A stretch of DNA of 8,951 nucleotides from contig PAGT01000033.1 of the NCBI GenBank assembly GCA_002705485.1, positions 21,148 through 30,098 of the forward strand, written 5' to 3'. The stretch's first letter is position 1. Every line of letters begins with the position of its first letter. The notes under the pieces are model-generated. The model was not told the origin of the DNA and searched no databases. It saw only the letters and a program-made list of their open reading frames with translations. The DNA is from Flavobacteriales bacterium (GTDB lineage: Bacteria; Bacteroidota; Bacteroidia; Flavobacteriales; Flavobacteriaceae). Position numbers and translations under genes: made by a program. Positions 1 to 5,610 of this stretch are shown piece by piece.

Positions 1-374
1 GAGTTGGCCCATCCTTTTGCGAATGGAACAAGTTTGTGAGAAAAAAAGTTTTCGTTTTCATTGTAATCCATATCGATTTCTAAAGGTATGTTTAATTTGC
101 TTTTTAATTCCTCTGCAATCGACAGACTTAATTCTGTTTCTTTGAAAAGTCTGTTCCATAAGTTACTTATTTTGGGAGAACTCACTTTACTATATATGTA
201 ATGCACACCTTTTTTGTTGTATCTATAAGCTATTGCAGTTATATATTTGGTTTTATTGTTTTCACATTGGGAATCTGTTCCTATGTGAATTCTGACATCA
301 GGAGTTGTTTCAATTATTTTTGAAGTGTACGAAAATGGGTTTATTTCATGCCCATTAATGTCAATGAATTTCAT
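1..374 (-). CDS. YkuK-like RNase H-fold protein (DUF458), partial
   Basis: This is the N-terminal 124 residues of a protein whose C-terminus lies beyond the left edge. The reading frame is open from an ATG at 372-374. The sequence IHIGTDSQ (residues 29-36), then TKYITAIAYR (42-51), GVHYIYSK (56-63) and a helix with ETELSLSIAEEL (79-90), follows the pattern of the YkuK/DUF458 family, annotated as ribonuclease H-like. D34, E81 and D101 or D103 are candidate acidic active-site residues, by analogy with RNase H folds. Substrate and role are not established for the family as far as I know, though YkuK is named from Bacillus subtilis. The 122 bases upstream (375-496) are AT-rich and hold no gene and no promoter I would defend. 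The cupin gene upstream is on the same strand, so co-transcription is possible. Family assignment is fairly secure; the catalytic reading is inference. Confidence 0.8.
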   Translation of the reverse strand, partial: MKFIDINGHEINPFSYTSKIIETTPDVRIHIGTDSQCENNKTKYITAIAYRYNKKGVHYIYSKVSSPKISNLWNRLFKETELSLSIAEELKSKLNIPLEIDMDYNENENFFSHKLVPFAKGWAN

Positions 375-496
375 TTTATTCTTAATTTCCAATTTTATTT
401 ATTTTTAAACTTAGTGATTATAGAACCTTATTAAATTATTAATTTTTCAATGAAGATCATAATTATAATTAAGAGAATTTTGAAAAGAATTAAATT

Positions 497-865
497 CTAG
501 ATCCAAATATCGTTATCCGCCGTGAGATTTGATTTGTTAGAATCACCTGTATTAACCACACCCCTTGGTTCGATAATCAAAATTTTTGCGAGATTTTCTG
601 CACATGGCTTGTGTTCTTTTCCTTTTGGAACAACATACATTTCACCTTCATTTAAAGTAACCTCACCATCCCTAAATCTGATTTTAATTTTACCAGTCAG
701 AACAATAAAGGTTTCGTCTGTATGTCTGTGACAGTGCCATTGAAAATCGCCTTGAATTTTAACCAGTTTAAACTGATAATCATTCATTTCTGAAATCACT
801 TTAGGATTCCAAAGTTCATTGAACAAATTGAATTTATCATTAAAATTTATTGCATTGTACAACAT
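497..865 (-). CDS. Single-domain cupin protein
   Basis: This small cytoplasmic protein of 122 residues has a single cupin beta-barrel. Cupin motif 1 is visible as H44-x-H46-x4-E51-x6-G58. Motif 2 is visible as G74-x5-P80-x-G82-x2-H85. H44, H46, E51 and H85 would be the metal ligands, so a mononuclear metal site looks intact. There is no signal peptide or membrane segment. The acidic, polar tail after residue 103 is probably disordered. Single-domain cupins of this kind cover isomerases, dioxygenases and sugar- or ligand-binding proteins, and nothing here identifies the substrate. The ATG is preceded by an A-rich stretch (AAAATAAAAGAC) typical of Bacteroidota leaders, with no Shine-Dalgarno. 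The gene diverges from the BI-1-like gene across a 67-bp gap. Family certain, function unknown. Confidence 0.88.
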   Translation of the reverse strand: MLYNAINFNDKFNLFNELWNPKVISEMNDYQFKLVKIQGDFQWHCHRHTDETFIVLTGKIKIRFRDGEVTLNEGEMYVVPKGKEHKPCAENLAKILIIEPRGVVNTGDSNKSNLTADNDIWI

Positions 866-914
866 GTCTTTTATTTTTAGTTGAATTTAACTAAATCTAA
901 AATATTTTTTTATT

Positions 915-922
915 TAAATTTG
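915..922 (+). promoter_or_regulatory. Possible -7 box (TAnnTTTG type) before BI-1-like gene
   Basis: TAAATTTG matches the Bacteroidota sigma-70 -7 consensus TAnnTTTG. It lies only 10 bases before the ATG at 933, so the transcript would be nearly leaderless. No TTTG is present about 19-21 bases upstream, so the -33 element is absent. In such AT-rich DNA a chance match is quite possible. Confidence 0.25.
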
Positions 923-932
923 CAAATAAAAA

Positions 933-1697
933 ATGCGAACAAACAATCATTTATCATTTAGATCCGGAAATCCCGCTCTAAGTAAAAAAACATTTCAGTC
1001 GATAAGTAGAACATCAAGCGGGTCTGTAGTCAGAGATGATGTAATGACCATAAAGGGAACTGTTGATAAAACTGCAATCTCTTTACTTTTACTTTTGTTC
1101 GCCGGATATTTTACTTTCAATGAAGGGTCGATGATCTACATAGCAATTGGAGGAATCGGTGGTTTTATTGTTGCTCTTGTAACAATTTTCAAAAAAGAAT
1201 GGTCTCCAATAACTGTCCCGCTTTATGCAGTACTTGAAGGTTTGATGTTGGGTGGAATTTCCTACATGTATGGTCAAATGTATGAAGGGATCGTTTTTAA
1301 TGCAATAATGCTTACGGTGTCCATTCTGATTTGTTTACTATTGGCTTATAGATCTGGAATAATTAAAGCAACAGAAAATTTTAAATTAGGTGTTTTTGCA
1401 GCAACCGGTGGTATTTTTTTAGTCTACCTAGTTTCATTTATTGCTAGTTTTTTTGGTGCAGGTTTTTCTTTTTTAGACCCAACAAATAGTTCTCTGTTTA
1501 GTATTGGTGTAAGTTTATTTGTAGTTGTCATTGCTTCTTTGAACTTAGTTCTTGATTTTGATTTTATTGAAGAAGGTGCTGAAAGAGGTGCCCCTAAGTA
1601 CATGGAATGGTATGGTGCTTTTGGTTTACTTGTAACCCTTGTATGGCTATATTTAGAAATTTTGAGACTATTAGCCAAACTTAATAATAGAAGATAA
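933..1697 (+). CDS. Bax inhibitor-1/YccA family membrane protein
   Basis: This is an integral inner-membrane protein of 254 residues in the BI-1/YccA (TMBIM) group. A soluble N-terminus of about 45 residues contains SGNPALSKKTF (residues 11-20 region), a sequence typical of the bacterial long-N-terminus branch (annotated as Bax inhibitor-1/YccA family). About seven hydrophobic helices follow, at roughly 46-62, 66-86, 93-112, 115-137, 151-174, 186-207 and 224-247. The conserved acidic pair of the family is represented by D207/D209 in LDFDFIEEG and by E241 in LYLEILRLL. In Bacillus YetJ the equivalent aspartates form a pH-sensitive calcium-leak gate. Here the second position is Glu. Bacterial members are thought to be ion-leak or protease-modulating proteins, and the role in this cell is not shown. 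The gene stands alone, divergent from the cupin and ending 7 bases from the converging symporter gene. Confidence 0.9.
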   Translation: MRTNNHLSFRSGNPALSKKTFQSISRTSSGSVVRDDVMTIKGTVDKTAISLLLLLFAGYFTFNEGSMIYIAIGGIGGFIVALVTIFKKEWSPITVPLYAVLEGLMLGGISYMYGQMYEGIVFNAIMLTVSILICLLLAYRSGIIKATENFKLGVFAATGGIFLVYLVSFIASFFGAGFSFLDPTNSSLFSIGVSLFVVVIASLNLVLDFDFIEEGAERGAPKYMEWYGAFGLLVTLVWLYLEILRLLAKLNNRR

Positions 1698-1704
1698 AAT
1701 AATT

Positions 1705-2628
1705 TTATTTTCTATTTATAATATACGCGTAGACACTACCATAGATTGAATGAATTAAACTTGAAATTGCAGCTGGTATTGCTGTCATAGGATTTGTAAA
1801 GTTTTGTTGAGCTAGAACAACACCCAAGCCAGAGTTTTGCATTCCTACCTCAATAGATATTGTTCTTGAAACTGATTTATTTTTAAAAAGAAAATACGAT
1901 GCAAAGTATCCTATCACAAAACCTAGTAAATGTAGAATTAATAGACATAAAAGAAGTTTAAAACCTGACGACAATATTATTTCTTTTCCTTGACCTATTA
2001 TACTAGCCACTATAAGCGCAATTAAAACAACTGCTAATCCAGGTGTAAATAACGAAATATTAGATGTTCTTTTTGGGAAATATTTACTTAAAATTAAACC
2101 TAATATAATAGGTAATAATACAACTTGTACTGTGCTGTAAAACAGTCCCCATGCTGAAACCTCTAAAAAACTTCCTGAATAAAAACTTGTTAAAATAGGA
2201 GTAAAAAAAATTGCTGCTAATGTTGAAAATGTTGTCATACATACCGAAAGTGCGAGATTTGCTCTTGCTAAAAAAGCAATAACATTAGATGCTGTTCCAC
2301 CAGGACAACATGAAACAAGAATTAATCCAACAGCAAAAAAAGTAGGTAAATTAAATAACTTTGCAAGAAACCATCCAATTAAAGGCATAATTGTAAATTG
2401 TAAAATTAATCCCAAAAGCACCCATTTCGGTGTTTTAAAAACTTGGAAGAAATCATTTATTTTTAATGTTAAGCCCATACTTAGCATTATAAATCCAAGA
2501 CCAACTGTAATTAATTTTCCTGAAAACCAAATAAATAGTGAAGGTTTAATTATTGAAAGGATAGCAGCAGTTACAACAACCAAAGGAAAATTTTTGGTTA
2601 TTTTTTGTGAAAGAATAGCTAAACTCAT
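1705..2628 (-). CDS. Bile acid:sodium symporter (BASS/SBF) family transporter
   Basis: This inner-membrane secondary transporter of 307 residues is full length for the SBF (PF01758) family, with about ten hydrophobic helices throughout. Residues equivalent to the two sodium sites described for the Neisseria ASBT homologue are all present and even share its numbering: Q77, S114-N115 (in CCPGGTASN), S128, T132, and E260 with M263-Q264 (in SIEVGMQNSGLG). Sodium-coupled transport is therefore likely. The cargo is not deducible: relatives carry bile acids, pyruvate, pantoate or other organic anions. In a marine bacterium bile acid itself is improbable. The ATG overlaps the stop of the PhzF-family gene by ATGA (2625-2628), implying translational coupling. 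It is the last gene of the minus-strand string and converges on the BI-1-like gene. Family very secure; substrate unknown. Confidence 0.93.
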   Translation of the reverse strand: MSLAILSQKITKNFPLVVVTAAILSIIKPSLFIWFSGKLITVGLGFIMLSMGLTLKINDFFQVFKTPKWVLLGLILQFTIMPLIGWFLAKLFNLPTFFAVGLILVSCCPGGTASNVIAFLARANLALSVCMTTFSTLAAIFFTPILTSFYSGSFLEVSAWGLFYSTVQVVLLPIILGLILSKYFPKRTSNISLFTPGLAVVLIALIVASIIGQGKEIILSSGFKLLLCLLILHLLGFVIGYFASYFLFKNKSVSRTISIEVGMQNSGLGVVLAQQNFTNPMTAIPAAISSLIHSIYGSVYAYIINRK

Positions 2629-3410
2629 ATATAGATATGTCCTGTTAAATAAGTTTTTGCTTTTCCAGCAATCTCCACACGATTCTCAAAATTCTTACAT
2701 AATAAGTAGCCCCCCCTTTCGGAAATCTGCATAGCAGTCAATTTATTTTTTTTTAAGTTTTTTGCCCAAAAAGGAACCAAAGAGCAATGTGCTGATCCCG
2801 TTACTGGGTCCTCTAGAATTGATGCCTGAGGAAAAAAAACTCTGGAGACAAAGTCACACTTTTTAGATTTTGAAGTAAAAATGACTCCACCAGTTCCAAG
2901 ATTTCTTTTATTAAATAATTCAGTATTTAAAGTTATGTTTTCTATATCATTTTCAGAGCTATATAAAAGTAAAAAGTCTCTTGATTTATAAACTTCCAAC
3001 GGTTTAATATTTAGTGAATCGTGAATATTTTTTGGCAATTTTGAAGGTTTTGGCATTCTGCTAGGTAAGTCCATTCTATAAAGTTCGTTTTCAACTTTTA
3101 CAATCAAATTTCCACTTAGTGTTTCAAAAACAATTTTTTTTTTGTCAACTCCCAAAATGGAGTAAAGAACATGTGCAGTAGCAAGTGTTGCGTGTCCACA
3201 CAAATCCATTTCAATTTCAGGTGTAAACCAACGTAAATGATAGTTGTCTTTATTCTTTGTAAAAAAAGCAGTCTCAGCAACTGCATTTTCACGAGCAATA
3301 TTTAATAAAGTTTCAGAGGGAAGCCAATTCTTTAATGGAATGACACATGCTGGGTTACCTTTAAATATCTTCTCTGTAAAAGCATCAACTTGGTAAATAT
3401 CTAACCTCAT
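2625..3410 (-). CDS. PhzF family isomerase/epimerase-like enzyme
   Basis: This cytosolic protein of 261 residues has the two-lobed diaminopimelate-epimerase-like fold of the PhzF family. Family signatures are in order: FKGNPACV (residues 16-23), AVAETAFF with the likely catalytic base E46 (43-50), RWFTPEIEMDLCGHATLA (60-77) and EDPVTGSAHCSLVPFW (200-215) with D201. In the founding Pseudomonas enzyme PhzF isomerises a dihydro-hydroxyanthranilate in phenazine synthesis. No other phenazine gene is present, so this is one of the many PhzF homologues of unknown substrate. The family is usually somewhat longer (about 280-300 residues), so this is a compact member with all core motifs. The upstream small gene ends directly against this ATG (TAA then ATG), and the downstream symporter overlaps by ATGA. 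A run of seven Gs (minus strand, 2710-2716) encodes the R232-G234 region. Confidence 0.92.
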   Translation of the reverse strand: MRLDIYQVDAFTEKIFKGNPACVIPLKNWLPSETLLNIARENAVAETAFFTKNKDNYHLRWFTPEIEMDLCGHATLATAHVLYSILGVDKKKIVFETLSGNLIVKVENELYRMDLPSRMPKPSKLPKNIHDSLNIKPLEVYKSRDFLLLYSSENDIENITLNTELFNKRNLGTGGVIFTSKSKKCDFVSRVFFPQASILEDPVTGSAHCSLVPFWAKNLKKNKLTAMQISERGGYLLCKNFENRVEIAGKAKTYLTGHIYI

Positions 3411-3599
3411 TTATCCTGCTCTGTTCTTAGGCTTTTTGTTTGGAATCCTTCCATAATTTCCTCCACCGTCATAATCTAAGGTATCTGTTTCAATTTTTTC
3501 ATTTGATTTTATTTTTGATTCGCCAGGGATAAGTAAAACACCAATAACAAATATGCCAAAAACTATGACTCCAATAAAAAAGATAATTTGAATACTCAT
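3411..3599 (-). CDS. Small single-pass membrane protein (62 aa)
   Basis: I do not recognise this protein as a named family. It has one strongly hydrophobic helix (about residues 4-24, ending in LLIPGE), then a charged tail of about 37 residues with a glycine patch (DGGGNYGR, 44-51) and a basic end. By the positive-inside rule the Lys/Arg-rich tail probably lies in the cytoplasm. The reading frame is supported by its packing: its ATG overlaps the stop of the upstream 54-residue gene by ATGA (3596-3599), and its TAA touches the ATG of the PhzF-family gene. It is the second gene of a two-gene membrane module that recurs in inverted orientation at 5258-5574, where the second gene is also a tiny single-pass protein with a charged tail. 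It may act as a small partner or subunit; this is inference. Confidence 0.75.
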   Translation of the reverse strand: MSIQIIFFIGVIVFGIFVIGVLLIPGESKIKSNEKIETDTLDYDGGGNYGRIPNKKPKNRAG

Positions 3600-3760
3600 T
3601 TTTTAAAAATCAGTTTTACATAAGCTCCAGCAGCTAGAATCGAAGGAACCCATATACCCACATACAGACCTTCATCCTTGAAGTTATTAAACCAAAGTAA
3701 AACAGAAAAAAGGAAACTGATAAATGCAGCAGTTAGAATAAAATAATCCGATTTTTTCAT
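3596..3760 (-). CDS. Tiny two-helix membrane protein with GIWVPSILA motif (54 aa)
   Basis: This short gene runs from ATG 3758-3760 to TGA 3596-3598. The product has two hydrophobic helices, about residues 7-24 and 33-50, joined by a polar turn (NNFKDEG), with a Lys-rich end. It is clearly coding, for two reasons. It is packed between neighbours, with 6 bases after the upstream gene and an ATGA overlap with the downstream one. Residues 13-43 also match residues 15-45 of the protein at 5258-5437 at 23 of 31 positions without gaps, including VGIWVPSILA, although 13 of the 23 identical residues use different codons. Function is unknown; I recall no named domain. The conserved Trp-Val-Pro-Ser at the start of the second helix suggests a structural or partner-binding role rather than catalysis, which is inference. 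Confidence 0.8.
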   Translation of the reverse strand: MKKSDYFILTAAFISFLFSVLLWFNNFKDEGLYVGIWVPSILAAGAYVKLIFKK

Positions 3761-3766
3761 ATTAAA

Positions 3767-4147
3767 TTACATTGATCTAACAATAGGTGCTCCTAAAATA
3801 CCAGCAACACAATATTCGTTAACTAAACTTACCAGTTCTGAAAACATTGATTCGCGTGACTGTCCTAATTCCATGTGGGCTTGTGCACCCTCAGGACCAT
3901 TATATATCTCAGTGATACCATAAAGTGTGTTACCGGTTTCTCCACTTTCAGGATCGAGTGGATTATTTAGTTCTGGACTTTTCATAACTGCATAACAAAG
4001 TATGATAGGTTCGATATTCCCCTCAATGTGATGTGTTTCTTGCATAAAAGCTTCGTGTGTTTTTAAAAAATTATCCATTCGACTGGAGTTACCATTTGGG
4101 ACTTTAAAAGCTACATGGAAACCAATACAATTTTTTTTTATGATCAT
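3767..4147 (-). CDS. Unknown protein, possibly dimeric alpha/beta-barrel (ABM-like)
   Basis: This soluble protein of 126 residues was not recognised with certainty. The frame is open upstream to a TTG at 4177, but the ATG at 4145-4147 is preferred, because the extra ten residues look like untranslated leader and homology-like content begins at CIGFHVAFKVP (7-17). The stretch TLYGITEIYNGPEGAQAHME (74-93), followed by a helix MFSELVSLVNEY (101-112), resembles the strand-helix layout of ABM/Dabb-type ferredoxin-like dimers, where an E-x-Y-n-x-x-x-A-x-x-H pattern is common. H91 and E80 would then line the pocket. H39, H40 and several acidic residues in the loop at 59-72 are also notable. There is no signal peptide or membrane helix. 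A run of nine A/T follows the start codon. It lies 6 bases before the tiny two-helix membrane gene and 57 bases after the CPXCG gene. The fold call is tentative. Confidence 0.7.
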   Translation of the reverse strand: MIIKKNCIGFHVAFKVPNGNSSRMDNFLKTHEAFMQETHHIEGNIEPIILCYAVMKSPELNNPLDPESGETGNTLYGITEIYNGPEGAQAHMELGQSRESMFSELVSLVNEYCVAGILGAPIVRSM

Positions 4148-4204
4148 AGTTATAAGTTTTAATTTGATAAAGTACAAAAAACATTTTAAAAAGCGAACAT
4201 AGAT

Positions 4205-4387
4205 TTATTGTCCAATGATATCAACAGTAAATGATTCAACCACATTTTGTGAAACAAATATATTGAATTCGAGGGGGTTACAACATACCTCACAATCTTC
4301 AATAAACATTTGAGAATTAATTGACGGGTCAATTAACTTTAATTGGTTTTGCCAACAGTGAGGACAATCAAAATACTGTTCAATCAT
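4205..4387 (-). CDS. CPXCG-type cysteine-rich small protein
   Basis: This cytosolic protein of 60 residues matches the CPXCG motif-containing cysteine-rich family (Pfam Cys_rich_CPXCG, from memory). Two Cys pairs are visible: C8-P-H-C11 near the N-terminus and C32-x2-C35-C36 in EDCEVCCNP (30-38), about 20 residues apart. They would hold one zinc ion in a ribbon-like fold. The first knuckle reads CPHCW where the family usually has CPxCG, so W12 replaces the glycine. The C-terminal half is a predicted beta-rich segment. Function of the family is unknown. Its ATG overlaps the stop of the secreted-protein gene upstream (ATGA at 4384-4387), so the two are probably translated together, even though one product is exported and the other is not. 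Confidence 0.87.
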   Translation of the reverse strand: MIEQYFDCPHCWQNQLKLIDPSINSQMFIEDCEVCCNPLEFNIFVSQNVVESFTVDIIGQ

Positions 4388-4821
4388 TTGAATTTTTTTT
4401 TAAAATTTTTCAATTCGTTGAAACCACTATTCATATTACCAATAAGTGATACAATCTCATCAACGAGTTCAGATGGAGACTTTGCATTAAGTTCAAAAAT
4501 TGTACCATCCATTGATACCAATTTGTTTTGTTTGTTAGAAAATTCAATAGATGTGTGAAAAAAATATCTTAAAACGTAATCTAATTTCATTTCTGTATTA
4601 TAATAATATTTATCAAATGAGGTGCTATCAATGTAAGTTGTTTTAAAAGTTCGATAATTATCTTTAAATCCGTATTCGGCAACTTTTAAAGCAGGTAATA
4701 TTAATTTCTCTTTATCATTTTGCGAAAGCACAGAGTTGGAAAAAAAGGTGACCAAAAAAAAAATACTGTAGAAGAAATTTTGTGTTACAATATTTTTTAA
4801 AATATTATTAATTGTTTTCAT
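4384..4821 (-). CDS. Secreted or periplasmic protein of unknown function
   Basis: I do not recognise this 145-residue protein. It has a Sec-type signal peptide: basic start (K2, K9), a hydrophobic stretch of about residues 15-31 (FFYSIFFLVTFF region), and a likely signal peptidase I site after SVLS (33), giving a mature start at QNDK. There is no lipobox cysteine, so it is not a lipoprotein. The mature part is polar, with a Tyr/Phe-rich centre (DKYYYNTEMKLDYVLRYFF, 70-88) and a helical, lysine-rich end. The ATG lies 8 bases after the DoxX stop, and its stop overlaps the CPXCG start, so it belongs to the minus-strand string. A run of ten As on the plus strand (4754-4763) falls inside the signal-peptide coding region. 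Confidence 0.72.
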   Translation of the reverse strand: MKTINNILKNIVTQNFFYSIFFLVTFFSNSVLSQNDKEKLILPALKVAEYGFKDNYRTFKTTYIDSTSFDKYYYNTEMKLDYVLRYFFHTSIEFSNKQNKLVSMDGTIFELNAKSPSELVDEIVSLIGNMNSGFNELKNFKKKFK

Positions 4822-4829
4822 AAAATGTG

Positions 4830-5195
4830 TTACTTTTTATCGATAGAATATTTACCAGGTCCTAGTAAAATTATAATCATGTAGCCAACTAAATAAAGTA
4901 CAGCTTTTTCCTTTCTTCCAAAAGGATCATCAAAATGAACGACAAATGCAGCTACAACCATTGTTGCAATTGGAAAAAAAGAAAACAACTTGGTTTTATA
5001 GCCCAAAATTATAAATACTGGCGCAATAAATTCTGCAAAAACCGCCAAGATCAATGTTGGCATCTCCCCGATTCCAATGGGATTTGAAAAAGTGGGGTTT
5101 TCAGAGAATAGTTTCAAAAGCTTTGGATAACCATGAGTCATCATTAATGCTGATAAAGCTATTCGATTAAACAATAACGTTATATCCAACTTCAT
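4830..5195 (-). CDS. DoxX family membrane protein
   Basis: This inner-membrane protein of 121 residues is full length for the DoxX family (PF07681). Four hydrophobic helices lie at about 8-24, 46-64, 70-87 and 98-112. Family features are MMTHGYPKLLKLF (18-30), a helix with AEFIAPVFIILGYKT (54-68) and a loop HFDDPFGRKEKA (87-98). DoxX was named from a subunit of archaeal thiosulfate:quinone oxidoreductase, but most bacterial members have no proven reaction and are linked to quinone or oxidative-stress membrane functions. No DoxD or DoxA partner is present here. It is the first gene of the minus-strand string, with its promoter expected in the 62-bp divergent gap. Family secure; reaction unknown. 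Confidence 0.92.
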   Translation of the reverse strand: MKLDITLLFNRIALSALMMTHGYPKLLKLFSENPTFSNPIGIGEMPTLILAVFAEFIAPVFIILGYKTKLFSFFPIATMVVAAFVVHFDDPFGRKEKAVLYLVGYMIIILLGPGKYSIDKK

Positions 5196-5222
5196 AATTA
5201 AATATTATTAAATTTGTTTGAC

Positions 5223-5230
5223 TAATTTTG
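5223..5230 (+). promoter_or_regulatory. Possible -7 box for plus-strand small-protein/TauE string
   Basis: TAATTTTG fits the Bacteroidota -7 consensus TAnnTTTG. Transcription would begin near 5236 and give a leader of about 22 bases before the ATG at 5258. A -33 TTTG at the usual distance is not visible. The gap is divergent, so a promoter is required somewhere in it, which raises the likelihood. Confidence 0.35.
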
Positions 5231-5236
5231 TTTTAA

Positions 5237-5244
5237 CAAACATA
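5237..5244 (-). promoter_or_regulatory. Possible -7 box for the DoxX-to-symporter operon
   Basis: Read on the minus strand this is TATGTTTG, a full match to TAnnTTTG. Transcription would begin near 5231, giving a leader of about 35 bases before the DoxX ATG. No TTTG lies 19-21 bases upstream. It sits 6 bases from the plus-strand box, so the two promoters, if real, overlap back to back. Confidence 0.33.
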
Positions 5245-5257
5245 CAAATTAAATGTA

Positions 5258-5437
5258 ATGAGAAATTTTTTTGAAATATATTATCCTATCATTCTTGCTT
5301 TCTTATCTTTTTTATTTTCAGTTTCCCTTTGGTTTTCTGGCAATAAATTAGAGGGTATTTTTGTTGGGATTTGGGTTCCCTCGATTTTGGCCCTTTCTAT
5401 AGCCTTGAGACAAAGAAGATCAGACAGTAAAAAATAA
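5258..5437 (+). CDS. Tiny two-helix membrane protein with GIWVPSILA motif (59 aa)
   Basis: This short gene starts at ATG 5258 and stops at TAA 5435-5437. Two hydrophobic helices (about residues 9-26 and 33-50) are joined by a polar turn (SGNKLEG), and a strongly basic end (RQRRSDSKK) probably faces the cytoplasm. Residues 15-45 align without gaps with residues 13-43 of the 54-residue protein at 3596-3760 on the opposite strand. 23 of 31 positions are identical, and the block FVGIWVPSILA is nearly invariant. The many synonymous differences show both copies are coding and not recent duplicates. It is the first gene after the divergent promoter region and is followed, 5 bases on, by another tiny membrane protein. 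No named family is recognised and no function can be given. Confidence 0.8.
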   Translation: MRNFFEIYYPIILAFLSFLFSVSLWFSGNKLEGIFVGIWVPSILALSIALRQRRSDSKK

Positions 5438-5442
5438 ACAAA

Positions 5443-5574
5443 ATGGACCTATTAGTTTTTCTTGTTGGATTCGGAGTTTTTAGCCTGTATTTATTGGGTT
5501 ACGTTTTGGTTATTACAAGCCAAAATAAAATTCAGGACGAACAGGACAAAAAAGACCCTGAATTAAAAAATTAA
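5443..5574 (+). CDS. Tiny single-pass membrane protein (43 aa)
   Basis: This short gene runs from ATG 5443-5445 to TAA 5572-5574. One hydrophobic helix (about residues 3-24, rich in Phe, Leu, Gly and Val) is followed by a highly charged tail, QNKIQDEQDKKDPELKN (27-43). It starts 5 bases after the stop of the 59-residue gene, in the same order as the 62-residue gene follows the 54-residue gene on the other strand. The two second-gene helices share a loose pattern of F-x2-G, V-F and G-x-x-L-x-I, but the similarity is too weak to prove homology. The TauE/SafE gene follows 36 bases on. Coding status is supported by packing and membrane-protein composition, and less by homology than its neighbour. 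Confidence 0.65.
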   Translation: MDLLVFLVGFGVFSLYLLGYVLVITSQNKIQDEQDKKDPELKN

Positions 5575-5610
5575 ATTTATATTATTTTTAAAAAACTCTA
5601 AAGAATTACA

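Noticed and set aside
522..731. Plus-strand open frame opposite the cupin gene
   Set aside because: Antisense shadow of a gene with intact cupin motifs; its own translation has no recognisable features.
1424..1678. Minus-strand open frame inside the BI-1-like gene (also 1089-1277)
   Set aside because: Shadows of a clear membrane-protein gene; no family resemblance.
1696..1711. AAAATA-ATTT-TATTTT inverted repeat as a bidirectional terminator between converging genes
   Set aside because: A 6-bp stem of only A and T would be very weak, and such repeats are common by chance in DNA this AT-rich. The location is suitable but the structure does not support a call.
3116..3298. Second minus-strand frame inside the PhzF-like gene
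   Set aside because: Out-of-frame reading of a gene with all family motifs.
4343..4558. Plus-strand open frame across the CPXCG and secreted-protein genes
   Set aside because: It runs antisense to two overlapping genes, one with a recognised motif. The translation is low-complexity Ser/Leu/Phe.
4754..4763. Run of ten As in the signal-peptide region as a phase-variation tract, with similar A/T runs at 4393-4401 and 4131-4139
   Set aside because: Runs of 9-10 A/T are expected at this base composition and several occur, so there is no specific sign of switching.
4384..4821. Lipoprotein reading of the secreted protein
   Set aside because: There is no cysteine at the cleavage region; SVLSQ fits signal peptidase I instead.
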